A DNA stretch of 6,931 nucleotides, taken from the NCBI GenBank assembly GCA_021767325.1, contig JAASTM010000120.1, positions 1 through 6,931 of the forward strand, read 5' to 3'. A program made the translations under genes and the position numbers. The notes below the pieces were generated by a model that was not told where the DNA came from, ran no database searches, and saw only the letters and a list, made by a program, of their open reading frames with translations. This document shows, piece after piece, positions 5,754 to 6,931 of the stretch. This stretch comes from Spirochaetales bacterium. Its GTDB lineage: Bacteria; Spirochaetota; Spirochaetia; DSM-16054; Sediminispirochaetaceae. The stretch's first letter is position 1. Every line of letters begins with the position of its first letter.

Positions 5754-6923
5754 TTAATTTTTCGCCTTTTCGAGGATTGTTTCCGCGATTTTCTCCAGGG
5801 CCACTACAGTATCTACGCCGCCGCGCTTGATCGCCTCCTTGGGCATACCGAACACAACGCAGGACTTTTCGTCCTGGGCGATCGTGTAGGCGCCGGCCTG
5901 TTTGAGCTCGAGCATACCTGAAGCCCCGTCATCGCCCATTCCGGTCATCAGCACCGCCACCACATTTTTCCCTCCATACCGGGAGGCCGAGCGGAACAGG
6001 ACGTCCACCGAAGGACGGTGGCGGGAAACCAGCGGTCCCTCCTTGACCTCGGTGTAGTACCGTGCACCGCTGCGCTTGAGCAGGGTGTGCCGGTTGCCGG
6101 GGGCGATCAGCGCCTGGCCGCGCAGCACAGAGTCGTTGTTGGCAGCCTCTTTTACCTGGATGCGGCAATATCCGTTCAGCCGCTGGGCGAAGGCCGAGGT
6201 GAACTTCTCGGGCATGTGCTGAACAATGACAATCGGCGGTGCATTGATCGGCATCATTTCAAGGAACACTTTGAGAGCCTCTGTGCCGCCGGTGGATGCG
6301 CCCACCACTACCACCTTCTCGGTAGTCTCGATGGTGTAGTTGCCGGCGGCGGCCGGCATAATAACATCGGCGGTGTGCTTGGTATAGCGCTCCCGTTGGG
6401 CAGCCGGGGCCTCGGTGGCCGGCGTTGAAGTGGCCGGACGACCGCGGGGGCTGACCTTCGGGCCTGCCCCAGCTGCAGGCCCCCCGGCCGGGCCGCCGCC
6501 TGCTCGGCCACGGGGTTTCAGACGCGCCTGGCTGGCCGCTTTGACGGCATCGGTAATCGTGACCTTCGACTCTTCGAGGAACTGTTTGGTGCCCAGCTTG
6601 GGTTTCTGGATGATTTCGACCGCCCCGTACTCCATCGCCTTGAGCGCATTGGAAGATCCGGTTTCGGATTTGCTAGAACAGATGATAACCGGCAGCGGAC
6701 TTTCGGTCATCAGTCGGCTGAGGAAGGTCAGTCCGTCCATCCGCGGCATCTCGATATCCAGGATTATCACATCGGGCCGTTCGGTCTCCATTTTGCGCAT
6801 GGCCACAATCGGATCCGGAGCGGTGGCGAACAGCTCGATTTGCGGATCACTGTTCAGGATATTGCTGATAGTCTCTCTTACCAAAGCTGAATCGTCGACG
6901 ATCATTACGCGAATTTTTTTCAT
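5754..6923 (-). CDS. cheB: Chemotaxis response regulator protein-glutamate methylesterase/glutamine deamidase CheB
   Basis: CheB removes methyl groups from glutamates on chemoreceptors and deamidates receptor glutamines, resetting sensitivity during adaptation; it acts in the cytoplasm and is activated by phosphate from CheA. The 389-residue protein has a receiver domain (about 3-125) with acidic pocket Asp10/Asp11, phosphoacceptor Asp56 ([10 protein letters not shown]) and Lys107 (IIQKP). The methylesterase domain (about 201-387) has a catalytic triad placed by family pattern: Ser210 in GASTGG, His236 in VQHMP and Asp332 in GMGDDGASG; the spacing of 26 and 122 residues from the serine equals that of the enteric enzyme. 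The linker (about 130-200) is long and rich in Ala, Gly and Pro, making the protein larger than the roughly 350 residues usual for CheB. The ATG at 6923 begins [13 protein letters not shown], the normal N-terminus; its SD site would fall beyond the window edge or is weak. No other che gene is visible. Confidence 0.97.
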   Translation of the reverse strand: MKKIRVMIVDDSALVRETISNILNSDPQIELFATAPDPIVAMRKMETERPDVIILDIEMPRMDGLTFLSRLMTESPLPVIICSSKSETGSSNALKAMEYGAVEIIQKPKLGTKQFLEESKVTITDAVKAASQARLKPRGRAGGGPAGGPAAGAGPKVSPRGRPATSTPATEAPAAQRERYTKHTADVIMPAAAGNYTIETTEKVVVVGASTGGTEALKVFLEMMPINAPPIVIVQHMPEKFTSAFAQRLNGYCRIQVKEAANNDSVLRGQALIAPGNRHTLLKRSGARYYTEVKEGPLVSRHRPSVDVLFRSASRYGGKNVVAVLMTGMGDDGASGMLELKQAGAYTIAQDEKSCVVFGMPKEAIKRGGVDTVVALEKIAETILEKAKN

Positions 6924-6931
6924 ATGTAATA

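Overview
This window looks like ordinary chromosomal DNA from a Gram-negative-type bacterium of moderate GC content (roughly mid-50s by eye, not computed). The protein styles would fit a free-living spirochaete: a dCache/HisKA_2 sensor kinase, a CheB with a receiver domain, and a small PQ-loop protein of a kind seen in treponemes, spirochaetes and clostridia. This is an inference from family resemblance; no marker gene is present to confirm it. No tRNA, rRNA, CRISPR array, insertion sequence or integrase was seen, and there is no gene-free stretch longer than about 125 bases.

Left block, plus strand (1-2345). The window opens inside a gene for a type 1 periplasmic binding protein (LivJ/Peripla_BP_6-like), of which only the C-terminal 223 residues are visible. 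Its stop codon overlaps by 8 bases the start of a 559-residue membrane histidine kinase with an extracytoplasmic double-Cache sensor, HAMP, HisKA_2 and HATPase modules. A binding protein coupled this tightly to a Cache-type kinase suggests a three-part sensory system of the LuxP-LuxQ or TorT-TorS kind. No partner response regulator is visible on this strand.

Middle block, minus strand (5629 down to 2359). Five genes are packed as one apparent operon: a TetR-type repressor, an ABC ATPase (GTG start, 11-base overlap with tetR), two different ABC-2-type permeases (a 4-base overlap, then a 4-base gap) and an 89-90 residue three-helix PQ-loop/SemiSWEET-like membrane protein. The three ABC genes resemble exporters annotated as fluoroquinolone-type (Rv2686c-Rv2687c-Rv2688c-like); the true substrate cannot be read from sequence. 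The leader of tetR holds a clear TetR-style palindrome (TGACCAAATTAGTCA) nested in a second pair of TGAC/GTCA half-sites. This suggests that the repressor controls itself and the whole exporter operon. The last gene of this block converges with the kinase gene, leaving only 13 bases between them.

Right block, minus strand (6923-5754). This is a complete cheB, the chemotaxis methylesterase/glutamine deamidase, with receiver and catalytic residues intact and an unusually long Ala/Gly/Pro-rich linker. It lies upstream of the tetR operon on the same strand, separated by a 124-base AT-rich intergenic region holding the operator and a short 11-base tandem repeat.

The least ordinary points are the binding protein-kinase pair, the PQ-loop protein appended to a TetR-ABC exporter operon, the nested operator, and a marked excess of the hexamer CTGCAG. 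No wholly new system can be claimed from this window alone.
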